Shown here: positions 16,685 through 23,904 of the stretch, one piece after another | Position numbering within the stretch: position 1 is the first letter of the stretch | Layout: each line of letters opens with the position of its first letter | Assembly (NCBI RefSeq): GCF_003347515.1 | Contig: NZ_QEII01000324.1 | Span: 1 to 64,000 of the forward strand | Source: Rhodoferax ferrireducens | GTDB taxonomy: Bacteria > Pseudomonadota > Gammaproteobacteria > Burkholderiales > Burkholderiaceae_C | Direction: 5' to 3' | DNA length: 64,000 nucleotides | Made by a program: the position numbers and the translations under genes | The notes under the pieces: model-generated | What the model was told of the DNA's origin: nothing | What the model saw: only the letters and a program-made list of their open reading frames with translations | Database searches by the model: none

Positions 16685-16972
16685 TTAGCCGGGGTTGACG
16701 CCAAGAATTTTGGTAGCGTTTTGCACTTGCCAGAGAAGCAATTTTGTCGTGAGAGCGCCGGTAATGATGCCAAGCGCCTGACCGCCGCCAGCGAGCAAAA
16801 AGACGTTGAACAAATCGACTGACATGCCGCCGAGGCCAGAAACGAGCGAGGTACGGAGCTGGCCTAAAAGCGCTTCCATGCCGAGGATGGAGACAACCGA
16901 AAAACCCAACGCTGTCAGAATGCGACCGATAGCGGGCGAGATCAGCGCAAATAACCAAGTGCCGAGTTTCAT
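16685..16972 (-). CDS. DUF2523 family minor coat protein (pVI-like)
   Basis: A 95-residue hydrophobic protein with two or three membrane segments (LFALISPAIGRILTALGFSVV; DLFNVFLLAGGGQALGIITGAL). DUF2523 proteins occupy the slot between the adsorption protein and Zot in filamentous phages and correspond in position to pVI. Its start overlaps the stop of the pIII-like gene by 4 bp, which implies translational coupling. Confidence 0.85.
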   Translation of the reverse strand: MKLGTWLFALISPAIGRILTALGFSVVSILGMEALLGQLRTSLVSGLGGMSVDLFNVFLLAGGGQALGIITGALTTKLLLWQVQNATKILGVNPG

Positions 16973-18477
16973 TCGATCTTGCCCCCGACAAAGATAATCA
17001 TCATGGCCGAGAAAAAAGCCATGGCAAGAATCATCGGCTTGGCGTAAGTGGTGATGTAAGAGCAGTTTTCGGCCCAGTCCACCACGGTGATGGATTGACC
17101 GCCGACCATCATCGTTTTATTGGCAGGACAAGAGCCGCCGCCAAAACCTAAATCTTCCGCTTGAAAAGTGATGGTCTTGTCAATTTTCGGAATTTCACCG
17201 TCCGGAATATCGAATTCATCTTCGCGGCAACCGTTCCGATTCGGGTGCTCGTTGCAAGGGTCTTCCTGTTTGGTTTCCGGCTCTTTTTCGGTCGTGGTCG
17301 TGGTCGTCTCAGTCTCTGGAAGACCGGTAGCTGGATTGATTTTCGTAGTGGTGGCGGTTTCCGTTTTCTTGTCAGTACAGGTGACGTCAGCCATGACATA
17401 GACGCAGTTGTAATCGGTCTTGGTCGTGGTAGTTTTTTCCGGAGTCGTGGAGGTAGCCGGTTCCGTCTTAGTTTCAACAGGACCGATGACGGTAGACGGA
17501 CCCGAGGCCACCACATTCTGTACCGCCAAATCCTTCAAGAGCTGATCCGAGTAACGCCCGGTCTGGTCAATGGTGAACAACTCTTGAAGCACTTCAGGGG
17601 ACGGCTGAACCGCCTCCAAAGCGGCGAGCACATCAGGCAATTCAACAGGCTCCACACTACTTAAATCATAACCCGGCGTGGGCCGAGACACGATCGAATA
17701 AGCGTTGTCGCTCGACCCGACACCACCGGTATTTAGATCAAAGGTTTCATGAACCCAAACTTTAATAGGGTACGCCTCAAAGTCGATCCGATCCACACGA
17801 GATGAGCAATTAGAGGCGTTAGACGGACACATCCTAGGCGCCGCCCAATCAGCCACGGCCTGAGCAGCAGCAGCACTCCCCTTATACCAACCGCCAGCGG
17901 TGTCATACGGACTCCACTCAAGACACCCACTAACACACACATCGCCAAGCCTGCGCTTCTGAAAACCAGAAGGACCGCCAGTCTCCAAATCGGCACTTTC
18001 TAGCCAGTCCATGACAGCAGGAATCGCAATCGTGCCCGCCGTAATGACAGCAAAACCCATAGGACCACCAGCAGCGCCAACAAAACGACCCAAGGCCAAG
18101 CCCAAAGCTTTATTGGAGACTTTGCCAACAAGGGCAACGGGAACGACACGGCCCGCAGCACCAAGAGGCAAATTACCCGAACCACTGAGAGCAAGGCCTT
18201 TAGTCGCCAAGTCAGCGGCAATGCCAAAACGCCCAATGCGAGCACCCGTCCCAGTCAATGCATTAGCGGCGACGGGAGAACCACCCGTAAGGACTGGAGG
18301 AAATCCAACCGTGGTTTTACTGCCCGTGGACAGGGCCATGAACTTATCGAAGGCGGTGTATTGGCCGGTTGCGACCTGCGCGTTTACTTGAAAACCACAT
18401 AGAGCCCCAAGAAGAAGACAGCCAAGGGAGCGTAAGTGTTGATAAGTTGATAGTGTTCGTAAGTCATGAGTCTGCAT
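16969..18477 (-). CDS. Attachment protein, pIII/TspB-like
   Basis: Minor virion protein expected to bind the host receptor. It is 502 residues from the ATG at 18477, which overlaps the preceding gene by 14 bp. It has an N-terminal signal peptide (LGCLLLGALCGFQVNA), a glycine/alanine-rich N-terminal part and a threonine/glutamate-rich linker at about 350-420 with many ETKT and TTT runs. A cysteine-containing C-terminal domain ends with a membrane anchor (MILAMAFFSAMMIIFVGG). This modular order is that of filamentous-phage adsorption proteins and neisserial TspB. Confidence 0.85.
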   Translation of the reverse strand: MQTHDLRTLSTYQHLRSLGCLLLGALCGFQVNAQVATGQYTAFDKFMALSTGSKTTVGFPPVLTGGSPVAANALTGTGARIGRFGIAADLATKGLALSGSGNLPLGAAGRVVPVALVGKVSNKALGLALGRFVGAAGGPMGFAVITAGTIAIPAVMDWLESADLETGGPSGFQKRRLGDVCVSGCLEWSPYDTAGGWYKGSAAAAQAVADWAAPRMCPSNASNCSSRVDRIDFEAYPIKVWVHETFDLNTGGVGSSDNAYSIVSRPTPGYDLSSVEPVELPDVLAALEAVQPSPEVLQELFTIDQTGRYSDQLLKDLAVQNVVASGPSTVIGPVETKTEPATSTTPEKTTTTKTDYNCVYVMADVTCTDKKTETATTTKINPATGLPETETTTTTTEKEPETKQEDPCNEHPNRNGCREDEFDIPDGEIPKIDKTITFQAEDLGFGGGSCPANKTMMVGGQSITVVDWAENCSYITTYAKPMILAMAFFSAMMIIFVGGKIE

Positions 18478-18805
18478 GGTGATGGTCAAAAAGTTGGATC
18501 AGTTTTTTACCGCCCCACACCACGCACAAGAACGTGATTGCAGCGAGGAAATAATCATAGGAGAGGGTGACCCCTCCGTCATGGGCGCAATCAGGCGTAG
18601 CGGGCCAAGGAGAGGCCACGGAGAGGCAGGAACCGCCATTGGTGCGCTTGCAGATATCCATGGTGGCACCGCCAAAGGCCGAGGAGGTGCATTCAGCGGT
18701 AATCAGATCGCCGCCGACGATGGCCGATGCCTGCACACCAGAACAGGCCGAGACACGGGCCATTTCCTGAGTTGGATAACAGACGTTTTGAAAAAGTGAG
18801 CCCAT
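18464..18805 (-). CDS. Phage membrane protein, 113 aa
   Basis: The product has six cysteines in the first 75 residues and one C-terminal membrane segment (YDYFLAAITFLCVVWGGKK) followed by a short basic and histidine tail. It lies between the major coat and the attachment gene, where small virion or assembly proteins (pVII/pIX position) are encoded. I do not recognise the family. Overlap with the next gene supports coupled translation. Confidence 0.7.
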   Translation of the reverse strand: MGSLFQNVCYPTQEMARVSACSGVQASAIVGGDLITAECTSSAFGGATMDICKRTNGGSCLSVASPWPATPDCAHDGGVTLSYDYFLAAITFLCVVWGGKKLIQLFDHHHADS

Positions 18806-18872
18806 GATTTTTCAGAGTGATTTTCCAAAGGGCACCGAGGCCGGAACCCTTCAGGAACTAACCCTTAACAGG

Positions 18873-19076
18873 TTACAGCCAGCCCATTTTTTGGCCCAAC
18901 TTGCGCAGACCCCAAACAGCGACCATGGAAGCGATGACCATGCCGATAGCCGACAGCAAGTCGGTACCCGCCGTGGTAATCGCAGTCGCGGCTTCAGTCG
19001 GCAAGGCAGCATTGGCAGCGCCGACGGTAGCCAGTACGCCAGCAGCCACGAGGCCGCGAATGATGTTTTTGTTCAT
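18873..19076 (-). CDS. Major coat protein (pVIII-like)
   Basis: A 67-residue precursor with a typical coat layout. It has a signal peptide ending ANA at about residue 23, a mature N-terminal amphipathic part (LPTEAATAITTAGTDLLSA), one membrane helix (IGMVIASMVAVWGL) and a basic C-terminus (RKLGQKMG) that contacts the phage DNA. The mature protein would be about 44 residues, as in other inoviruses. Confidence 0.9.
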   Translation of the reverse strand: MNKNIIRGLVAAGVLATVGAANAALPTEAATAITTAGTDLLSAIGMVIASMVAVWGLRKLGQKMGWL

Positions 19077-19141
19077 GAGAACTCTTTCAGAAACGACGAG
19101 GAAAACGCCCCGTCCACGTATTGCCCAAAACGGGCGAATTC

Positions 19142-19465
19142 TTAAGCAGCGCGCAGGCCAGTACCGGGAGCGGAGGCCGCAGGTTTAACGAGTGAAGTCG
19201 GCACCACGTCAAACACCTTGGATTCACGTTTACCGAAACGCATCACATCCTCGACATGCAAATCTGCTTCGAAAGGCAAGGGCAGATGATTGATTTTTTT
19301 GATGGTGGAGACATCAACTTGATATTCAGTGCCTTGCGCACCACGGGCGTTTTGACCGTCGATCTTGCAAGCTACGAAGAGCTTGCCGATGGAGTACGGT
19401 TTAGGTGTGCCGGACTTGGTGGAAACACCTTCTGCAAAATCCAAACCAATGACGAGAACTTTCAT
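19142..19465 (-). CDS. ssDNA-binding protein (pV-like)
   Basis: A 107-residue soluble protein directly downstream of the replication gene, overlapping it by ATGA. Position, size and a beta-rich composition (MKVLVIGLDFAEGVSTKSG, KLFVACKIDG, EYQVDVSTIK) fit the filamentous-phage single-stranded-DNA-binding protein, which coats the genome before assembly. The assignment rests mainly on position and size. Confidence 0.75.
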   Translation of the reverse strand: MKVLVIGLDFAEGVSTKSGTPKPYSIGKLFVACKIDGQNARGAQGTEYQVDVSTIKKINHLPLPFEADLHVEDVMRFGKRESKVFDVVPTSLVKPAASAPGTGLRAA

Positions 19466-20757
19466 GCTACTAACCTTTCATCGAGCTGATACCAACTGGG
19501 AACCGTAGCCGCCTTTAGCTCAATGACGCGGACACGGGGTTGAAAATTTATGACGTTTCGCCGAACACTGATGTCCAAACCAAAACGAAGCAATGCGAGG
19601 CGGTGACGCCGGAAGGTGGACACGCTCAAATGCTTGTGAAGATCATCGCCAGCAAGGTAATCACGAGCGGTACGGCGAAACTGATTGGGACAGTCTTCGA
19701 GGTCGTCATGGGTATGAGTCGCGCGACTGAGAACGGCAGCGCGTTCTGAATAAAGTTCAACGATTTTGTGCATATCAAAACCTCCTAAATAGTTGCAGCC
19801 CATTGATATCAACTGGGTGGCTTTCGCCGTTACTTCAAAGCGCACGAGGCCCACGTTTTCGCAATGACGGACAAGGCGAGCCAGATCGGTATCTAGGCTT
19901 TCGTCGTCATTGAAAAGCAAGTCGCCGGGGGCCGCGTGCTTACGCAATTCGGCAGACTTGATGTAAATTTTTGAGTAGAGGCGACGGGAGCCGCGCCCCC
20001 AATCGACGGTTTCACCATCCACGCGAGTACCGACTTTCAGGCGGGCGTTACCCTGTTGCGTTGCCAGCCATTCGAGGTAAGCGCGGGCGTTCGACAGCGA
20101 GCCAGTTTCATAGTTCCCGGTCAAGTCAATACGGCTGATAGTGGCGCCGGTCCAAGCTGGTGACACGGTGCAGGCACCATCTGAATGACGAACCGTGCGG
20201 TACATCTTTTTGCCAGCCGAGAACGGCGGCAAGCCGAAGCGGGCGAGGACGTGGTTTACCCGGCGCAGGCAGTCAGCAAACGAGAAGCCGAACAAATTAT
20301 TTGTACGACCGAACCGGGACACGTTGCCGGAAAAAAGGACCGTATGGCCATCACAGCGAAGTTGAATCGACGTATCAAACGAGCCTTCGATCTGTGATGC
20401 GCGTTGGGTCTGCCATTCAATTTCGCCGTGGGCATCGATGCCGCAGACCACGCCCGCATTGATGACAGGCAGTTCAAATTCATGGGACTGGCGCATGGTG
20501 AGCCAATCGACGAAAAACGGTTCCGTGGGATCATCACGGCGATTCAAGTCGGCAAACTGGGCCGGGACGTAGACCGGCTGCTTCGCGGGGTCCAGAGGGC
20601 AAGGGCAAGCGACGTTTGCAACGGATTTAAGCACCGGCAAAGGCTGATTCTTGGCTTTCTTGATGCTTTTCAACTGGGTCACTGAAAGTAAGGGTTTACC
20701 CGCGCTTTTAAGTGATTTTTGTTCACCGGTGAACATTTGGTGAGGTGTTACTTGCAT
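19462..20757 (-). CDS. Phage replication initiation protein (gene II/X type)
   Basis: Starts rolling-circle replication by nicking the double-stranded phage form. The ATG at 20757 has a GAGGGTGAG Shine-Dalgarno and follows the previous stop directly; the longer open frame upstream overlaps another gene. The 431-residue protein has FFVDWLTMRQSHE near residue 75, ISRIDLTGNYETGSLSNARAYLEWL and WGRGSRRLYSKIYIKSAELRKH, typical of II/X-family Rep proteins of inoviruses. It is translationally coupled to both neighbours. Confidence 0.88.
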   Translation of the reverse strand: MQVTPHQMFTGEQKSLKSAGKPLLSVTQLKSIKKAKNQPLPVLKSVANVACPCPLDPAKQPVYVPAQFADLNRRDDPTEPFFVDWLTMRQSHEFELPVINAGVVCGIDAHGEIEWQTQRASQIEGSFDTSIQLRCDGHTVLFSGNVSRFGRTNNLFGFSFADCLRRVNHVLARFGLPPFSAGKKMYRTVRHSDGACTVSPAWTGATISRIDLTGNYETGSLSNARAYLEWLATQQGNARLKVGTRVDGETVDWGRGSRRLYSKIYIKSAELRKHAAPGDLLFNDDESLDTDLARLVRHCENVGLVRFEVTAKATQLISMGCNYLGGFDMHKIVELYSERAAVLSRATHTHDDLEDCPNQFRRTARDYLAGDDLHKHLSVSTFRRHRLALLRFGLDISVRRNVINFQPRVRVIELKAATVPSWYQLDERLVA

Positions 20758-20758
20758 C

Positions 20759-21100
20759 TCACCCTCGAATCCCAGTTTCCGCCGCCGCTTGGGCGGGGGA
20801 CACGTGCGGCGCAAGCTTCGCCCGGTCCACGCCTGCGGCGGTGGGTGCACAAGAACAATCGGCCTGCCCGCATTCGCGTACACGGCGAACCGGGACGGTA
20901 AAGCGAGCAACTTCGGGACAAGTGGATTCAACCGTCCAGCAATCCAGCCCGTCGGGCGTGGTCCAGGGGGCCGCAATGCGGGCGCAGTAGGTCACGCCGC
21001 GTTTTTGGACCTGTACCCTCAAGCCGACCGCTGAAAGGCCGCTACGGGCCGATTCAGAGCACCTACGGCTATGCATGGCGTGGGTGTAGGGCTCGTTCAT
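20759..21100 (-). CDS. Phage hypothetical protein, 113 aa
   Basis: Its stop TGA lies within the Shine-Dalgarno of the replication gene, and its start overlaps the preceding gene by 4 bp, so it is embedded in the operon and probably translated. Cysteines cluster in the middle (TYCARIAAPW, LDCWTVESTCPEV, RECGQADCSC), suggesting metal binding. No family recognised. Confidence 0.6.
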   Translation of the reverse strand: MNEPYTHAMHSRRCSESARSGLSAVGLRVQVQKRGVTYCARIAAPWTTPDGLDCWTVESTCPEVARFTVPVRRVRECGQADCSCAPTAAGVDRAKLAPHVSPAQAAAETGIRG

Positions 21101-21459
21101 GCCGACTCAGCGACCAAAAACAGCAGAAGGCCGTAATCGGTGGCCTCTCTGACGATCTCGCGCAAACTGTCGCGAAGCGCTGTATCGCAGTCAACCCAAG
21201 CCTCAGTACTCAAATCGCCAGCGGACTGAAGCCACAAAACCTCATTGATGGACCGACGAAGCCGACAAAACTTCTTTACCCACAGGTGACGGTTTTCGTA
21301 AAAAGGCGCGTACATGGGGTGGCGACGAATGCCCCCCGCCTGCCCTGAATCCACCAGAGCCGCCAAGCCTTGAATGGATTCAGTTTTTGCGGCAGGCGGA
21401 GAGCAAAAATCGGAAAGTGACATGCCCGAGGCGGGCGATGCAGTTATGAGTTTAATCAT
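21097..21459 (-). CDS. Phage hypothetical protein, 120 aa, first gene of the leftward operon
   Basis: A soluble 120-residue protein with a central basic/aromatic part (YENRHLWVKKFCRLRRSINEVLWL) and an acidic C-terminus. It is the first gene leftward from the divergent control region and overlaps the next by ATGA. Early position suggests a role in control or replication. I do not recognise it. Confidence 0.6.
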   Translation of the reverse strand: MIKLITASPASGMSLSDFCSPPAAKTESIQGLAALVDSGQAGGIRRHPMYAPFYENRHLWVKKFCRLRRSINEVLWLQSAGDLSTEAWVDCDTALRDSLREIVREATDYGLLLFLVAESA

Positions 21460-21479
21460 GGCGGCTCTTGGTTACTTTT

Positions 21480-21531
21480 GATTACAAAGCGTAATCAAGA
21501 CCGGAAGCTACCATGATTACTGACGGTAATC
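21480..21531. promoter_or_regulatory. Two GATTAC-N5-GTAATC operators in the phage control region
   Basis: GATTAC AAAGC GTAATC at 21480-21496 and GATTAC TGACG GTAATC at 21515-21531 are identical palindromic half-sites with 5-bp spacers, 35 bp centre to centre. A further GATTAC half-site lies at 21540. They sit between the divergent leftward operon (start 21459) and the HTH gene (start 21572). This is the expected place for a lysogeny-type switch, and the HTH protein is the likely binder. Confidence 0.7.
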
Positions 21532-21571
21532 AATGAAAAGATTACAGTCTGACATCACGAAAGGCGCAAAA

Positions 21572-21838
21572 ATGAACACAACGATGGAACTTTTCCAGCA
21601 GGCGTTGACGGTGGAACCATCTGCAAAAGCTTGGTGCGACGAGCTAGGCGTATCAAGAAACACGCTTGCGGTAGCAAAGATCAGAGGACGGCTAAGCCCT
21701 GCGCTTGCTGGAGGTATTGCTATGAAATTAGGAGAGAGTCCAGAGCACTGGATTGCGGTCGCGGCACTGGAAGCAGAGCCGGAAAGTACGCTATTGCAGC
21801 GACTTCGAAAAAGTCAAGCCAGTTGGCGGAAGCGGTGA
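21572..21838 (+). CDS. Phage HTH regulator, C-terminus defined by the attachment site
   Basis: An 88-residue protein (ATG at 21572) with a helix-turn-helix pattern (WCDELGVSRNTLAVAKIRGRLSP), similar in size and context to small filamentous-phage repressors. It is the only rightward phage gene and faces the operator pair. Its last codons (WRKR and stop) fall inside the tRNA-Ser 3' end used as attachment site. In the excised circle the frame would continue past the core for about 10 more residues (WKKKQQDNPE) before a stop in the terminator at 14233. An alternative ATG at 21533 has poorer context. Confidence 0.75.
   Translation: MNTTMELFQQALTVEPSAKAWCDELGVSRNTLAVAKIRGRLSPALAGGIAMKLGESPEHWIAVAALEAEPESTLLQRLRKSQASWRKR
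21823..21837 (+). other. Prophage attachment site, right copy
   Basis: TTGGCGGAAGCGGTG, equal to 14190-14204. It comprises the tRNA-Ser 3' acceptor and CCA end, so the tRNA stays functional after integration. It also encodes the last residues of the phage regulator. Confidence 0.85.
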
Positions 21839-21911
21839 GATTCGAACTCACGAAACCTTTCGGTTTGCCGGTTTTCAAGACCGGTGCAATCGACCACTCT
21901 GCCACGCTTCC
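21824..21911 (-). tRNA. tRNA-Ser (anticodon TGA)
   Basis: On the minus strand GGAAGCG pairs with CGCTTCC before GCCA. The anticodon loop CTTGAAA gives TGA between GACCGGT-like stem sequences, a long variable arm (AAACCGAAAGGTTT) marks class II, and the T arm is GTGAG-TTCGAAT-CTCAC. It is 88 nt, CCA encoded. Its 3' end serves as the prophage attachment site. Confidence 0.95.
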
Positions 21912-21923
21912 AAGCCGCGTATT

Positions 21924-22583
21924 CTAACTGGCTTGCAGCATGCCTTTGGTTTCGATGAAAGAAATCACGTCGCTCAGACCGGCCTGGGTCTTTAAATTGG
22001 TCATGACAAAGGGCTTGAGGCCTTTGGCCGTGGTGCGCATGCGGGTGGTGTCCGCCGCCATCACGTTCAGGTCGGCGCCCACGTAGGGCGCGAGGTCGGT
22101 CTTGTTGATCACGAACAGATCACTCTTGGTGATGCCGGGGCCGCCTTTGCGCGGGATCTTCTCGCCAGCGGCGACGTCGATCACGTAGATCGTCAAGTCG
22201 CTCAGTTCGGGGCTGAAGGTGGCGGCCAGGTTGTCGCCGCCGCTCTCGATGAACACGATGTCGGCGTCGGGAAAGTCCACCAGCATGCGGTCGATGGCCT
22301 CCAGGTTGATCGAGGCATCCTCGCGGATGGCGGTGTGCGGGCAGCCGCCGGTCTCGACCCCCATGATGCGTTCAGCGGCCAGCGCGCCGCTCTCGGTCAG
22401 CAAGCGCTGGTCTTCCTTGGTGTAGATATCGTTGGTGATGGCGACCAGGTCGTATTGGTCGCGCATGCCTTTGCAGAGCATTTCCAGCAAGGTGGTTTTG
22501 CCAGAGCCGACCGGGCCGCCGATGCCGACACGCAGGGGCGGCAGGTTCTTGGTGCGATGAGCGATGTGGTGCAGTGCGGACAT
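21924..22583 (-). CDS. ureG: Urease accessory GTPase UreG
   Basis: GTPase that powers delivery of nickel to urease as part of the UreD-UreF-UreG complex. The 219-residue protein has the P-loop GGPVGSGKTTLLE, the metal-binding CPH motif in GGCPHTAIREDASIN, VFIESGGDNLAATFSPEL and the NKTDLAP guanine-specificity motif. It is the last gene of the urease operon, 11 bp after ureF. Its stop lies close to tRNA-Ser. Confidence 0.96.
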   Translation of the reverse strand: MSALHHIAHRTKNLPPLRVGIGGPVGSGKTTLLEMLCKGMRDQYDLVAITNDIYTKEDQRLLTESGALAAERIMGVETGGCPHTAIREDASINLEAIDRMLVDFPDADIVFIESGGDNLAATFSPELSDLTIYVIDVAAGEKIPRKGGPGITKSDLFVINKTDLAPYVGADLNVMAADTTRMRTTAKGLKPFVMTNLKTQAGLSDVISFIETKGMLQAS

Positions 22584-22594
22584 GGGCGCGGCTT

Positions 22595-23278
22595 TCAGGA
22601 TCTAAAGAGGCGGGAATATTGAACTTCATGCTGGGCACTGAGGATGGCCAGCATGGGGGAAAAGGCTTGGCGTTCGCTGTTCTCCAGCGACAGCGCATGG
22701 TCGACAGCGGCCGGAATTTCGGCCACCAAGGCGGACAAAATGCGTTGCCCGGCACTTTGGCCCAGCGGCACGGACTTGATGGCGGCCTGCACCATGTTCT
22801 CGGCCCAACCGAAGGCATAGGTCAGCAGGCAATCGCGCACCGGGGCTTGGGTGGCGGAAGCTGCCAGCGCAAAAGCCAGGGGGTAGGTCGGCTGCAGGGC
22901 GGCCAGCGTGTCGATTTGTTCGGCGCGGGCAGTGGTGTGGTTGCGCAGCCATTCGAGCAGGGAGCGACCCATTTGCTCGGCTTGCGCACGCAGTTCGCTG
23001 CTCTCGCGGGTGTGCAGCACCCAGGCGTTGAGTTCGGCAACGTGGGCGTGGTCTGCGTGCTGCCAGGCGCGCACCGCCTGCGCGACCACGGCCAGGTCGC
23101 CACGCGCCAGGCTCAGATGAAGCTGCTCCAGCAGCCACTCAGATGCTCCTGATTCTGTAGCTACTTGCGCACTGTCCACGGCCGCTTCAAGGCATTCTGA
23201 ATAAGAAAATCCGCCAATCGGCAGGGCCGGCGAAGCCAGCCACATCAGTTGTATCAAGCTGGCATCGGTGCGCTGCAT
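22595..23278 (-). CDS. ureF: Urease accessory protein UreF
   Basis: UreF bridges UreG and the apo-urease complex and controls GTP hydrolysis. The 227-residue, mostly helical protein has the family start (LIQLMWLASPALPIGGFSYSECLEAAVD) and the AFGWAENMVQAAIKSVPLGQSAGQRIL segment. Its start overlaps the ureE stop. A 25-bp stretch at 23157-23181 resembles the core of the dispersed repeat and encodes VDSAQVAT, so part of the protein may be repeat-derived. Confidence 0.94.
   Translation of the reverse strand: MQRTDASLIQLMWLASPALPIGGFSYSECLEAAVDSAQVATESGASEWLLEQLHLSLARGDLAVVAQAVRAWQHADHAHVAELNAWVLHTRESSELRAQAEQMGRSLLEWLRNHTTARAEQIDTLAALQPTYPLAFALAASATQAPVRDCLLTYAFGWAENMVQAAIKSVPLGQSAGQRILSALVAEIPAAVDHALSLENSERQAFSPMLAILSAQHEVQYSRLFRS
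23157..23181 (-). repeat. Partial match to the dispersed repeat, inside ureF
   Basis: The minus strand reads CCGTGGACAGTGCGCAAGTAG and CTAC, close to the core CCGTGGATATTGCGCAAGCAGCTA of copy 2 with only a few differences. The flanking hairpins are not kept. It could be a decayed copy or chance. Confidence 0.4.
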
Positions 23279-23904
23279 CAGTGCTTGTGACCGTGGTTGC
23301 AGCCCGGTCCGTGGACGTGGGGCGTTGTCGCCGCGGCAATCGGAATGTTGACGGGCTTGGGTTTCGCCGCCGCATGGGCATGCGCGTGCCCGTGATCAGC
23401 GTCGTGCGTGTGGGCGGCGGGGGCGTGCGCATTGCCGTGGCTGTGACCGCTGCTTGAATAGGCGCCGCCCTCCGGCTCAAACGCCTCGATCGCCTCGCGC
23501 ACAGTCAAATGCATGGCGCGCAGCATGTCGGCCAGCACATGATCGGGTTCGATTTTCAGGTGGTCGGGTTTGAGTTCGATGGGGACGTGGCGGTTGCCCA
23601 GGTGGTAGGCGGCGCGCGTCAGGTCGAACGGGCTGCCGTGCTCGGCGCAGGCGGTGATCACCAGCACCGGCTGCGGAGCGGCAATCACCCGGATCAGCGA
23701 GCCGTCTTCGGCCACCAGCACATCGCCACCGCGTACCAAAGTGCCGCGCGGCAGGAACACGCCCAAGGCGCGATTCTGTGAATCGGTCGCGTCAAAGCGG
23801 CTTTTCTGGCGCACGTCCCAGTCGAGCTCGACGGTGGCGGCGCGTTTGATCAGCACCGGGGCGAGGCCGGCGCCTTGCGGCATGAGTTTGGAGATTTGGA
23901 GCAT
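23278..23904 (-). CDS. ureE: Urease nickel metallochaperone UreE
   Basis: Dimeric chaperone that passes nickel to the urease assembly complex. The 208-residue protein has the UreE N-terminal domain (LELDWDVRQKSRFDATDSQNRALGVFLPRGT) and a C-terminal metal-binding domain (YHLGNRHVPIEL). The tail from about residue 150 is strongly histidine rich (repeated HSHGN, HTHDADHGHAHAHA and CNHGHKH) and would store nickel. The ureE start abuts the ureC stop. Confidence 0.95.
   Translation of the reverse strand: MLQISKLMPQGAGLAPVLIKRAATVELDWDVRQKSRFDATDSQNRALGVFLPRGTLVRGGDVLVAEDGSLIRVIAAPQPVLVITACAEHGSPFDLTRAAYHLGNRHVPIELKPDHLKIEPDHVLADMLRAMHLTVREAIEAFEPEGGAYSSSGHSHGNAHAPAAHTHDADHGHAHAHAAAKPKPVNIPIAAATTPHVHGPGCNHGHKH

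Larger units (their letters stand above)
14190..21838. mobile_element. Filamentous (inovirus) prophage, phiRSM-like
   Basis: A 7.65-kb block bounded by the 15-bp direct repeat TTGGCGGAAGCGGTG at 14190 and 21823; the right copy is the 3' end of tRNA-Ser. Minus-strand gene order is two small genes, replication protein, ssDNA-binding protein, major coat, a small membrane protein, pIII-like, pVI-like (DUF2523), Zot (pI-like), RHH protein, serine recombinase and a small membrane protein. One regulator gene is divergent. Ralstonia phage phiRSM also integrates at a tRNA-Ser 3' end with a small serine recombinase, so this looks like the same strategy. All core modules look intact. Confidence 0.92.
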
